Below are positions 23,804 through 31,778 of a DNA stretch of 64,000 nucleotides, piece by piece. Location of the stretch: contig CANOIM010000005.1 in NCBI GenBank assembly GCA_947566075.1, positions 120,630 to 184,629 on the forward strand, read 5' to 3'. Within the stretch, counting starts at the first letter, position 1, and each line of letters begins with the position of its first letter. The stretch comes from an uncultured Eggerthellaceae bacterium. Lineage in GTDB: Bacteria > Actinomycetota > Coriobacteriia > Coriobacteriales > Eggerthellaceae. The notes below the pieces were generated by a model. The model worked only from the letters and a program-made list of their open reading frames with translations. It did no database searches and was not told the origin of the DNA. The translations under genes and the position numbers were made by a program.

Positions 23804-25012
23804 TTAATCGATATCCCCCTGCTGCATGGCCAGGGAAGGATCAAGGCGACCCACCTGCCGCAGCGGCCAAAGGATGGATAGGAACGAGATGAGAGCAAAG
23901 AGCAGGATGATAGCCGCCACCAGCAGAAGGGTGAGCGGGATGCTCAGGCCGATGTAGGGGAATGCCATGGAATCCAAGAGCACGCCCAAGAGCACGCCGT
24001 AGAGCAGGGATCCCAGGATGAGCCCAGCCACCACGCCCGCTGATACCACGATGGCTATCTCTCCACCAATGAGGCGCCGGATATCAGAGCGGCTAGCACC
24101 AATGGCGCGGTACAGGGCCAGTTCGCTCTTACGCTCCCATACGCAGGAATAGAAGCGCGCGAACAGTTGCAAGAGCGCGATGACGATCATGACGATGGCC
24201 GCCCCTGCCAACAGCACGAATACAGAACGCAACTGGTTCGCTGCCTGCTCCGCTGTCTCAGAGTTCTCTATGTAGGAGATGCCGTCGGTCAGATTGAGCT
24301 TGATCTTGAGCTTGTCATAGGCTTCAGGGTCATCCGTAGCATCTACCATGATGGCGCTGATGAGCCCTTCCGGTTCGCCATATCTATCCCAGGTGGAATC
24401 AAGCCCATCAGTCTCAGCAGATACCGTGCGAGCCGTATCCATGTCCATGATGATGGAATGGTCAAGATCCCCTCCGGATTCAGCCATGGTTGCCACCACC
24501 TGGTAGGGCTTGCCATAGATATAGAGCACGCCGTCAGAGATGCCGTTCACCTGGCTACCCACCACCACCTGATCCTCAGCCAGCTGTCCTGAGAAATCGG
24601 CGGGCAGCAAGGGTGTGACGACGAAATCATCAGCGAAGTCAACGCCGATGAGACGCGTCTCATCAGTGGCAGAACAGCAGGAGGCATTGAGCGTTTGGCT
24701 GAAGAACTGCGGGGTAGCCCGCTCAACCCCATCGATGGATCGAACGGTGTCCATCACAGCCTCATCCATGTAGAGGGGAGCAGGAACACCCGTATAGAGC
24801 AACTGGCTTCCCGTGAGGTGAGAGCGCGCATCCTTGGGCACGATCAGCAAGTCAGCGCCGCCGCGCTGGACTGATACCTCTATACCGCGCGTGACGCCGC
24901 CGTAGATGAGCCCTAGGACCAGAGCCAAAGCCACGGAAAGCGCAACGGATATCACGATGGATGCGGTCTGCACCTTCCGCATGCGAATGCTATGCAAGAT
25001 CAATGAATTCAT
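23804..25012 (-). CDS. FtsX-like (MacB-type) ABC transporter permease
   Basis: A 402-residue permease with the MacB/FtsX layout. One N-terminal membrane helix (~17-40) is followed by a large extracytoplasmic domain (~45-270). Three C-terminal helices lie in the last ~130 residues, with the characteristic ERKSELALYRAIGASRSDIRRL coupling region between them. The periplasmic-type domain has two adjacent cysteines (NASCCSATDETR), unusual for the family and a possible metal or thiol site. ATG 25012 is chosen; a TTG five codons earlier is possible. It pairs with the ATPase directly downstream. The substrate is unknown. A hairpin terminator at 25070-25103 separates it from the importer genes upstream, so it probably has its own promoter in 25013-25069. 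Confidence 0.92.
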   Translation of the reverse strand: MNSLILHSIRMRKVQTASIVISVALSVALALVLGLIYGGVTRGIEVSVQRGGADLLIVPKDARSHLTGSQLLYTGVPAPLYMDEAVMDTVRSIDGVERATPQFFSQTLNASCCSATDETRLIGVDFADDFVVTPLLPADFSGQLAEDQVVVGSQVNGISDGVLYIYGKPYQVVATMAESGGDLDHSIIMDMDTARTVSAETDGLDSTWDRYGEPEGLISAIMVDATDDPEAYDKLKIKLNLTDGISYIENSETAEQAANQLRSVFVLLAGAAIVMIVIALLQLFARFYSCVWERKSELALYRAIGASRSDIRRLIGGEIAIVVSAGVVAGLILGSLLYGVLLGVLLDSMAFPYIGLSIPLTLLLVAAIILLFALISFLSILWPLRQVGRLDPSLAMQQGDID

Positions 25013-25069
25013 ATCAGCAGACTCCAAAGCCGTAACGGAACACGTCCAAGATATCAGGACAGAATAGAA

Positions 25070-25103
25070 GGATGGCCAGCACGAATGAACGCACTGGCCA
25101 TCC
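25070..25103 (-). terminator. Intrinsic terminator after the binding-protein gene
   Basis: A 10-bp stem, GGATGGCCAG (25070-25079) with CTGGCCATCC (25094-25103). Read on the minus strand it is followed by CTTCTATTCT, a T-rich tract, 15 bases past the stop at 25118. Confidence 0.8.
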
Positions 25104-25117
25104 AGGAACCGAGGAGG

Positions 25118-26290
25118 CTAGATGACGTAAGCAGGGCCCCTCTGCTCCAGCTTGACCACCACACCCGTGGTATCAGCCGTGGGAGCAGCCTCAGGAGCAT
25201 TCCCATGCCAGCGAGCAACCATATCCACCAAGCTGTCCAGATACTCATCCAACTGCTTGTTGTCTTGGTCATTGAGCTGGCCATCAGTGAAGGGATTGAC
25301 GGGGGCTTCGGTGAGCAAGCCCGCATCGGACAGCTCACGCCAACGCTCTTTGATGGAGCGCTTGAAATCCTCTTCGTTCCCATGGCCGAAGAGGTAGTTC
25401 TTGGTGAGCCCGCGCTGGATATCCGGGTAGTCAGAATCCATGTAACCGCCCTCCATGGATTCGTTGGAAGCACGGTCAGGATCCTCATTGATGTAGTCAA
25501 TGGCCTTCGCCATGGCAGTAGCGATCTTATCTCCTACATCAGGATGCTTCTCAAGGGTATTAGCGTTCACGCCTGTGAAGCAACAGTAGAACTCACCCAA
25601 CTCATCGGCAGAGGTGTAGAAGAAGCGCACGCTGTCTTGGTGGTTGTACTTGATGGGATAGGTGGTGGCATCAGAGCCGCAAGCAGCGTCGATCTCACCG
25701 TTCATGAGCGCCGCTTCGATGGTGGAGCCGGTATAGGCAATCCAGTTGATCTGGGATGGGTCTCCCCCTTCGCGGGCGCAAAGGGCCACGCACTCAGTGT
25801 AGGCAGGACCGTTCATCATGGTAGTGCCCACGCGCTTGCCTGCCAGATCCTTACAGCTTTGGATCTCAGGGTTGTTGGTGATGCCCGACCAGCACCCTAC
25901 ATGGATGGTGTCGATGTGCTTGAGCGGCATACCCTGATAGATGGCCGGGAAGTCACCCGGGGTGGATTCGAAGACGTCTATCTCGTTGTTGGCTAGCAGG
26001 ATGGAGACATCCTGGGTGATGAGCATGAAGTTCGGTTCGATGCCAGCCTCTTCCCAATAGCCCTGCTCACGGGCGATATACATGGGCAGCTCACAGGGAG
26101 ACCCACCCCAATAGCCGATGGTCAGCGGGATGAGCCCGTTGTCCGTGGTCTCAGCCGAAGAGGCGGCACTGGAAGCGGAGCCGTCCGAAGAGCAGCCGAC
26201 ACCTACCGCCCCCATGGCTCCAGCAGCCACCGCAGCTCCCGCTAGCTTGAAGAAGCCCCGGCGATCCATCTTGACCTTTGTTTCCTTCAT
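25118..26290 (-). CDS. Nitrate/sulfonate/thiamine-type (SsuA/NMT1) substrate-binding lipoprotein with Tat signal
   Basis: A 390-residue binding protein. ATG 26290 follows AAGGGAAGG. The signal has twin arginines at residues 10-11 (RRGFFKLAG), a hydrophobic stretch and a lipobox ending at C33 (GVGC), so it is probably Tat-exported and lipid-anchored. The mature domain resembles the SsuA/TauA/NMT1 fold: LTIGYWGGSPCELPMYIAREQGYWEEAGI at the start and LAGKRVGTTMMNGPAYTECVAL in the middle. It is rich in cysteines for an exported protein. This family feeds importers of nitrate, sulfonates, thiamine precursors or aromatic acids, and the ligand is not evident. It is the 3' gene of an importer set running from 29187. 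Confidence 0.9.
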   Translation of the reverse strand: MKETKVKMDRRGFFKLAGAAVAAGAMGAVGVGCSSDGSASSAASSAETTDNGLIPLTIGYWGGSPCELPMYIAREQGYWEEAGIEPNFMLITQDVSILLANNEIDVFESTPGDFPAIYQGMPLKHIDTIHVGCWSGITNNPEIQSCKDLAGKRVGTTMMNGPAYTECVALCAREGGDPSQINWIAYTGSTIEAALMNGEIDAACGSDATTYPIKYNHQDSVRFFYTSADELGEFYCCFTGVNANTLEKHPDVGDKIATAMAKAIDYINEDPDRASNESMEGGYMDSDYPDIQRGLTKNYLFGHGNEEDFKRSIKERWRELSDAGLLTEAPVNPFTDGQLNDQDNKQLDEYLDSLVDMVARWHGNAPEAAPTADTTGVVVKLEQRGPAYVI

Positions 26291-26385
26291 GACCTTCCCT
26301 TTCTCTTCCCGCTGCGCCCTCTGCCAGACCCAGCGTTGCGATTTCGGCCCGAGCACCCCCAAAAGCCCGCACCCCTTTGCTGGAT

Positions 26386-27381
26386 CTACCAGCGAACCAG
26401 CCCCTTCTGCCAACGAAGCAACCAGTTACGCACGGCGAACATGATCGCCGTTAGCGTCGCGAATATGAGGATCATGGCGAACACATAGGCGAAGACCACA
26501 CCGAAGTTCGCAATGGTACCCATCATGCGCACAGCCAATGCCAAACCAGTGCCCACGCCACAGAGCTCTGCGGCAGCCAGCGCTCCGAATGATCCGGAAA
26601 GCGACATGAAGAGCGCATCAGCCAGAGCGGGAACGGAATTCGGGATCATGACATGGGCCACGATATAGGCTTTGGAGGCCCCCAGCGTCTCCGCCCGTTC
26701 GATGAGCGTGATGTCTGTATTCTTGATGGCATTGGATAAGATGAGCGTCATGGGGAACCACACCGCTAGCACTATGGCCGCCAACGATCCGGCGAAGCTG
26801 GACTGGAACGCTATCACGAAGATGGGCAACCAGACCAAGCCCGGCACTGGGCCGATGATCTTGAGCAGCGGAGACAGCCAATAGTTCGCAATGGCTGAGC
26901 AACCGCAGAGCACGCCAGAGGCGAACCCGAGCACTAACCCGATGACCAAACCCTGGGCCAGTAGGGTGATGGAGGCGATGGTAGCTTGCACGATGTTCGG
27001 GAGATTCACGATGAACTGCTCGATGACCTTATCCGGGCTGGGGATGAACGGCAGCTTCAAGGTTCCCGTTTTCAGGGTAGCGATATCCCACACCTCGAAG
27101 AACAAGAAGACGAAGGCGATGAGCCAGGAGAACTGGCACGCCTTCTTGCGCACAGGCGTCACAGCCAACGATACCACGTAGACGACCGCCCAGACTGCTA
27201 TGCAGATGAGCAGCGTAGGAGCCCAGTACTTCGGCGTATAGGTTTCCGGGTAGACATTCGGTATGACCAGGTGCAGAAGATAGACCAGGAACAAGCTGCC
27301 GAAGGGTATCAGCATCTTGGCCGCCTCGCGCCCGGTGGCTTTGCTGATGATCGGCTGCTTCTTCGGCGTTGCTTCTGCCAT
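26386..27381 (-). CDS. SsuC/TauC-type ABC permease with extended N-terminus (first of two)
   Basis: A 331-residue permease. The C-terminal ~220 residues are a standard binding-protein-dependent permease domain, with the EAA-like loop ERAETLGASKAYIVAHVMIPNSV. The N-terminal ~115 residues add about three membrane helices (MLIPFGSLFLVYLLHLVIP onward), making it longer than the ~255 residues usual for SsuC. ATG 27381 has an AAGGAAGAG site. It is clearly paralogous to the permease at 28153-29187: both contain the phrase IPSPDKVI or MPSPDKVI and IIGPVP or VIGPVP. With one ATPase between them, the two permeases probably form a heterodimeric channel. Confidence 0.92.
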   Translation of the reverse strand: MAEATPKKQPIISKATGREAAKMLIPFGSLFLVYLLHLVIPNVYPETYTPKYWAPTLLICIAVWAVVYVVSLAVTPVRKKACQFSWLIAFVFLFFEVWDIATLKTGTLKLPFIPSPDKVIEQFIVNLPNIVQATIASITLLAQGLVIGLVLGFASGVLCGCSAIANYWLSPLLKIIGPVPGLVWLPIFVIAFQSSFAGSLAAIVLAVWFPMTLILSNAIKNTDITLIERAETLGASKAYIVAHVMIPNSVPALADALFMSLSGSFGALAAAELCGVGTGLALAVRMMGTIANFGVVFAYVFAMILIFATLTAIMFAVRNWLLRWQKGLVRW

Positions 27382-27400
27382 GGGAGCTCTTCCTTGCTTC

Positions 27401-28159
27401 CTATTCGAAATCCAAGGCATCCAGCACCTCATGGCGCTTCGCGATGAATTCAGGAGAGATGCGGTCCCGCGGATGGGGCAGGTCTATCTTGATGTCTGCC
27501 ACATTCGTGCCCGGCCGCGGTGAGAGGACTACCACCCGGTCAGATAGATAAACGGCTTCTTCTATGTCATGGGTGACCAGCAGCACGATGGGATGGAATC
27601 TATCTACCATCTTCAGTATCTCATCTTGTATGACCGCCCGCGTGAAGGCATCCAAGGCAGAGAGCGGCTCATCCAACAGGATGACCTCAGGGTCCATGAC
27701 CAGGGTTTGGGCAATGGCCACCCGGGCGGCCATGCCCCCGGATATCTGGTGAGGGTAGGACTTCTCGAAGCCTGTGAGCCCCATGAGATCGATCATCTCT
27801 TGGACGCGAGGCTTCTTCTCTTTGTACACCTTGTTGGCCTTGAGCCCGAAGGCCACGTTCTTCTCAACGGTGAGCCAGGGGTAGAGGTTCGCCTGCTGGA
27901 ACACGAAGCCACGATTCGGGTCAGGGGCGGTGATGGGTTGCCCGTCGTAGGTGAGCGTGCCTTCCTGCACCTCATCCAAGCCAGCTACCAAACGCAAGAA
28001 GGTGGATTTCCCGCACCCAGAAGGACCGATGAGCGCTACAACCTCACCTTGGTTGACCTTAAGGTTGAAATCCTCCAGCGCCATGAGCCGAACGCCATCC
28101 TCAGACGTGAACCAGCGCGTGATGTGCTCCGCGATCAGCTTGTGTTCGCCCGTTACCAC
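27401..28159 (-). CDS. SsuB/TauB-type ABC transporter ATP-binding protein
   Basis: A 252-residue ATPase with Walker A GPSGCGKST, Q-loop FVFQQANLYPWLTV, signature ISGGMAARVAIAQTL, Walker B VILLDEPLSALD and switch His in VTHDIEEAV. All are typical of the nitrate/sulfonate/taurine importer subgroup. GTG 28159 is preferred because AAAGGGG lies six bases upstream inside the preceding permease gene, giving a 7-base overlap; a GTG at 28180 is possible. It powers the importer made of the flanking paralogous permeases and the Tat-lipoprotein. No extra C-terminal regulatory domain is present. Confidence 0.94.
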   Translation of the reverse strand: MVTGEHKLIAEHITRWFTSEDGVRLMALEDFNLKVNQGEVVALIGPSGCGKSTFLRLVAGLDEVQEGTLTYDGQPITAPDPNRGFVFQQANLYPWLTVEKNVAFGLKANKVYKEKKPRVQEMIDLMGLTGFEKSYPHQISGGMAARVAIAQTLVMDPEVILLDEPLSALDAFTRAVIQDEILKMVDRFHPIVLLVTHDIEEAVYLSDRVVVLSPRPGTNVADIKIDLPHPRDRISPEFIAKRHEVLDALDFE

Positions 28160-29187
28160 TGGATAGCCCCTTTCGACCACTTCATGATGTGCTTCTGAAC
28201 CTTGAACAGAATGGTCAGAAGGATGAATGCCATGAGGATGAAGATGATGATGGAAGCGAAGATGAGATCGAACTCATTCCACCCCTGAGCTGAGTTGATG
28301 ACCCATCCCAAACCAGCCTTAACGCCGAGCATCTCAGCGTTCACCAACGCTGTCAACGAGAAGCATAGCCCCATGAACAGCCCGGTGAAGATGTTCGGCA
28401 GCACCGCCGGGTATATGACGTGCTTGATGATGTAGAACGGGGAGGCACCCATGATCTGGGCGCGCTCGATATAGACCTTGGGCACACCGCGGATGCCACC
28501 GGAGAGATTCACCGAAAGCGGGAACCAAGTGGTGAGAGATACCAGGAAGACGCTGGCCATATGGCTAGAGGGGGCCAGTACCATGGCTATGGCCATCCAA
28601 GCTGTAGAGGGAACTGGACCGATGACCTTGATGAAGGGTTGCAGCCAATAGTTGAAGAACTTGCTATAGCCCATGAGCGTGCCATAGATCATACCCGCCA
28701 CGAAGCCCAAGCCCACCCCTTGCATGAGCAGCGAGAACGAGCCCCAGAAATGCATTAGCATGTTGCCTCTGCCTTCGCTGCTGAAGAAGAAGGCTCCGAT
28801 GACCTTATCTGGGCTAGGCATGACCGGAAGAAGGAGGTTGCCAGTCTTCACTGTGTTGTAGGTGTAGATGGCAAGCAGCCCGTAGACTGCAATGAGCAAG
28901 CCCCAAAAATGGATGACCTTGGTGCGCACTGGCTTGAACCAGATGGAAAGCGCCGCCAAGACCATGTAGATGACGATGGATACCATGAGGAAGACAGGGT
29001 AATAGGTTTCTACATAGCCTTCGGGATAGACCGCAGGCATGGCAGCATCCGCTGCCAAGGCACAGACCATCATCAACAACGGTGCCACCAGCTTGGCTAT
29101 CTCCTTCGGCGTGGCGAAGGAGACCAACCGGAAGATGGTCCGCTCTCCCTTCGTCCTACCTAACTGAGGTGCCAAAGGCTTCCCCAC
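28153..29187 (-). CDS. SsuC/TauC-type ABC permease with extended N-terminus (second of two)
   Basis: A 344-residue permease paralogous to the one at 26386-27381. Three N-terminal membrane helices precede the standard domain, which holds the EAA-like loop ERAQIMGASPFYIIKHVIYPAVL. GTG 29187 is chosen because AGAGGAAAGAG precedes it; a GTG at 29223 would add 12 basic residues without a good ribosome site. It is the first gene of the importer operon. The 170 bases upstream (to 29357) are AT-rich and include the near-palindrome ATGTATTGTACATA, a possible operator. Conservation of the phrase PSPDKVIGAFF marks the start of the transport domain. Confidence 0.9.
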   Translation of the reverse strand: MGKPLAPQLGRTKGERTIFRLVSFATPKEIAKLVAPLLMMVCALAADAAMPAVYPEGYVETYYPVFLMVSIVIYMVLAALSIWFKPVRTKVIHFWGLLIAVYGLLAIYTYNTVKTGNLLLPVMPSPDKVIGAFFFSSEGRGNMLMHFWGSFSLLMQGVGLGFVAGMIYGTLMGYSKFFNYWLQPFIKVIGPVPSTAWMAIAMVLAPSSHMASVFLVSLTTWFPLSVNLSGGIRGVPKVYIERAQIMGASPFYIIKHVIYPAVLPNIFTGLFMGLCFSLTALVNAEMLGVKAGLGWVINSAQGWNEFDLIFASIIIFILMAFILLTILFKVQKHIMKWSKGAIQW

Positions 29188-29357
29188 TGCGCTTCTCTTT
29201 CCTCTCTTCCAAGGCAGCCGCACGGAGGGATGTGTGACTGCCGTTTCCTAGCAAAGACACTATACATTAGTGAAACAGGTCATGTATTGTACATAGTCTA
29301 ATAAATGTCATGCTCTTCCGGTTAGCGGCACGCCAGCTCTTACGTGCGTTCAAGCAC

Positions 29358-29951
29358 TCAGAGAGCGAGAACCATCGTGGGGTCTAGGCGGTCAGCCAAG
29401 GCAGTAGAGTGGGTGGTGAACACCAGGCCTAGGTTGCGTTGATGCACCTCTTCCAAAAGGACATGCCAGATGCGCGCCTGGGTCACCGCATCTAACATGG
29501 TGGATATCTCATCGGCTATGAGGTACCGCGGGTTCGCCATCAGGGCCCGCACGATGCAGAACCGCTGCAGCTCTCCCCCGGAAAGCTCATGGGGAAAGCG
29601 GCTCAGCCATCTTCGTTGGATACCCAAGCGCTCAAGCAATCCCTCATCCAATGCACCCGCTTCAAGCAGGCTATCCTTCATGCGCATGCGCGGATCCAGA
29701 GCGTGTTCCGGATGCTGCCCGATGAGCTGCACCGGACAGAGACCTCGCAACGGCAGCGGCTTCCCCTCTACGAGCACCTCGCCCGAAGAAGGCCGTTGGA
29801 ACCCGGCCAGCAGGCGGCAGAGGGTGGTCTTGCCTGTGCCTGAGGGCGCTTGCACGTAGAGCCGCTGCTGAGATGCCACTGCTAGAGAGACATCCTCCAA
29901 GATAGGCGGCCCCTGAGGATAGGCGAAGGAGACGCTGCAGGCCTCAAGCAT
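29358..29951 (-). CDS. Short nickel/oligopeptide-type ABC ATPase (NikE/OppF-like)
   Basis: A 197-residue ATPase starting MLEACSVSFAYPQGP at ATG 29951, overlapping the previous gene by eight bases. Walker A is APSGTGKTT, the signature is LSGGELQRFCIVRAL and Walker B is YLIADEIST. NikE/OppF proteins are normally 260 or more residues; here the C-terminal domain that stabilises oligopeptide ATPases is missing. This is the last gene of the five-gene set. It should pair with the larger His-rich ATPase as a heterodimer. The frame is intact, so the shortness looks like a real variant and not a frameshift. Confidence 0.88.
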   Translation of the reverse strand: MLEACSVSFAYPQGPPILEDVSLAVASQQRLYVQAPSGTGKTTLCRLLAGFQRPSSGEVLVEGKPLPLRGLCPVQLIGQHPEHALDPRMRMKDSLLEAGALDEGLLERLGIQRRWLSRFPHELSGGELQRFCIVRALMANPRYLIADEISTMLDAVTQARIWHVLLEEVHQRNLGLVFTTHSTALADRLDPTMVLAL

Positions 29952-30903
29952 GGCTGGCCCCCTCTTCGCCACCTTCAAAGCCATGTTCCGGCATCCCGTG
30001 CCAGAGCGCCTGGGAGAAGGGGTGGCGCAATAGAGCTGGGTCGGTGAAGGAGACGACGCTGGTCTCTTCCACCACCGTTCCATCTTTGAACACCGCTATC
30101 CGATCAGCCACCTGAAGGGCCAGGTCAAGGTCATGGGTGATCAGCATCACCCCACCCCCTTCATCGGCGAAGGCCCTAAGATCTGCCAAGGCCCGCACAG
30201 CCAGAGCCGTATCAAGGCCAGGTGTGGGTTCATCGGCTACGATGAGCTTCGGGCGGCTCATCAGCGCACAGCAGAGCAACACGCGTCGGGCCATGCCGCC
30301 AGAGAGCTCATGGGGGTACATCCGCGCAACCTCAGGCCCCAGCCCATAGCGAGCGAAGAGCTCCTCCTGGCGCGCCCGGCTCTCCTGACGGCTCTCTTTC
30401 CCCTTCGCAAATCCCTGGACTTGCTTCCCCACACGCATGAGCGGATCCAAGGCCGCCACGCTCTGGGGGATGAGCGCCATGCGGTTGCCACGCAGCCGAA
30501 CAAGAGATTCGGCCGTCTGCTCAACGCCGTCGAACCAGATGGTGCCAGACACCCAGGCGTTGGGTTCGAAGAGGCCGAAGAGGGCATCAGCAAGGAGCGT
30601 CTTGCCCGAACCGGAGGCTCCCACCACGGCCACCACCTCGCCCACATGAACGGATATGCTCAAGTCCTGGATCACGGGAACCGTGCGTTGAGCCGCCCGG
30701 AAGAATCCACCGAGTCCTTCGCCTTCCTCATACATCTGAAAGGCCACGCTCAACCCTTCCACCTGAAGCAAATGGTGGGATGAGGCATGCTGGGAGGTAG
30801 CGCTATGGGAATGATGGTGGTGGAATTCGCCCCCGGTATGCTCTTCGCTATGCAAGGCCGCCTTAGCAGGGGCATCTTTCGTGCGATCAACAGACATGAT
30901 CAT
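29944..30903 (-). CDS. Nickel/oligopeptide-type ABC ATPase (NikD/OppD-like) with His-rich N-terminus
   Basis: A 319-residue ATPase. Residues ~18-44 hold ten histidines (H18, H22, H28-H31, H33, H39, H43, H44) before the nucleotide-binding domain begins near residue 47. Walker A is GASGSGKT, the signature is LSGGMARRVLLCCAL and Walker B is LIVADEPTPGLD. The C-terminal DPALLRHPFSQALWHG resembles the start of the oligopeptide C-terminal extension. Histidine tracts of this kind commonly bind nickel, cobalt or zinc, which favours a metal or metal-chelate substrate over peptides. ATG 30903 overlaps the permease stop (TGATG); ATG 30897 is an equally good alternative. Confidence 0.9.
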   Translation of the reverse strand: MIMSVDRTKDAPAKAALHSEEHTGGEFHHHHSHSATSQHASSHHLLQVEGLSVAFQMYEEGEGLGGFFRAAQRTVPVIQDLSISVHVGEVVAVVGASGSGKTLLADALFGLFEPNAWVSGTIWFDGVEQTAESLVRLRGNRMALIPQSVAALDPLMRVGKQVQGFAKGKESRQESRARQEELFARYGLGPEVARMYPHELSGGMARRVLLCCALMSRPKLIVADEPTPGLDTALAVRALADLRAFADEGGGVMLITHDLDLALQVADRIAVFKDGTVVEETSVVSFTDPALLRHPFSQALWHGMPEHGFEGGEEGASHA

Positions 30904-31778
30904 CACTCCTGCGCGCTCTGAGGGTCTACCATGCGGCGCACCCCTGACCCGACCGCATCGAACAGCATCACCATGGCTATGAGCGCAAGACCCGGGAAGA
31001 CGGCAAGCCACCACAGGCCCACCGAAAGGTACCCCATGGATTCTGACAGGATGATGCCGATGGCGGGTTGCTCTGGCGGCAGCCCGAACCCCAGGAACGT
31101 GATGGCCGCCTCATGCAAGATGGCATGGGGGAAGAGCAGGATGAGGCCCACCAGGAACTGCGGCAACACGAAGGGGACCATATGCCTCCAGGCAATCTGG
31201 AAAGGAGTGGCTCCCAGCTTCTGAGCGAAGGCCACGAAGCCGGACTGCTTGCATTGCAGCACCTCAGCCCTCACCACCCGGGCCAGAGACGGCCAGTGGG
31301 TGAGCGCCACACCCAAGGTCACACCCCAAAACCCCTTCCCCAGGGCGAAGGAGATGAGGATCAGCAGCACGATATGGGGGATGCCCATCATGAGATCGAT
31401 CAGCCAAGCTATGACCGTATCCACCCGACGGCCGCCGAGGGCAGCAGCGGTGCCCAGGATGAGCGCGATGAGCGAAGATGCGCATGCCGCACCCAACCCC
31501 ACTCGCAGGCTCAAGGAGAGCCCAGCCACAGTGCGCACCAGCATGTCCCGCCCCAGAGCATCCGTTCCGAAGGGGTGAGCGAAGGAGGGAGGCAGGTTCT
31601 TCTGAAGAAGGTCTGTGACCTGGGCCGCAGGCTCTAAGAGGATGCCTGCCACCAGAACGCCGATCAAGATGAGCGCGGCAACGCAGACAGATGCCAACAC
31701 GAAAACCCGGTTCGCTAGCTTCGCCTTACGGGGAGCGTGGAGGAGCTGCGCGGGGGCCGCTGCTGTGAGGTCAGTCAT
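30903..31778 (-). CDS. Nickel/dipeptide-type ABC permease, NikC/DppC-like
   Basis: A 291-residue permease with six helices. It shows the DppC/NikC hallmark near residue 70, HPFGTDALGRDMLVR, and the EAA-like loop FVAFAQKLGATPFQIAWRHM. The end carries the usual GLALIAMVMLFDAVGSGVRR. ATG 31778 has a GGGGAGAG site and overlaps the end of the upstream permease gene by eight bases. It forms the channel with the NikB-like protein. Family knowledge cannot separate nickel from peptide import on permease sequence alone. Confidence 0.93.
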   Translation of the reverse strand: MTDLTAAAPAQLLHAPRKAKLANRVFVLASVCVAALILIGVLVAGILLEPAAQVTDLLQKNLPPSFAHPFGTDALGRDMLVRTVAGLSLSLRVGLGAACASSLIALILGTAAALGGRRVDTVIAWLIDLMMGIPHIVLLILISFALGKGFWGVTLGVALTHWPSLARVVRAEVLQCKQSGFVAFAQKLGATPFQIAWRHMVPFVLPQFLVGLILLFPHAILHEAAITFLGFGLPPEQPAIGIILSESMGYLSVGLWWLAVFPGLALIAMVMLFDAVGSGVRRMVDPQSAQE

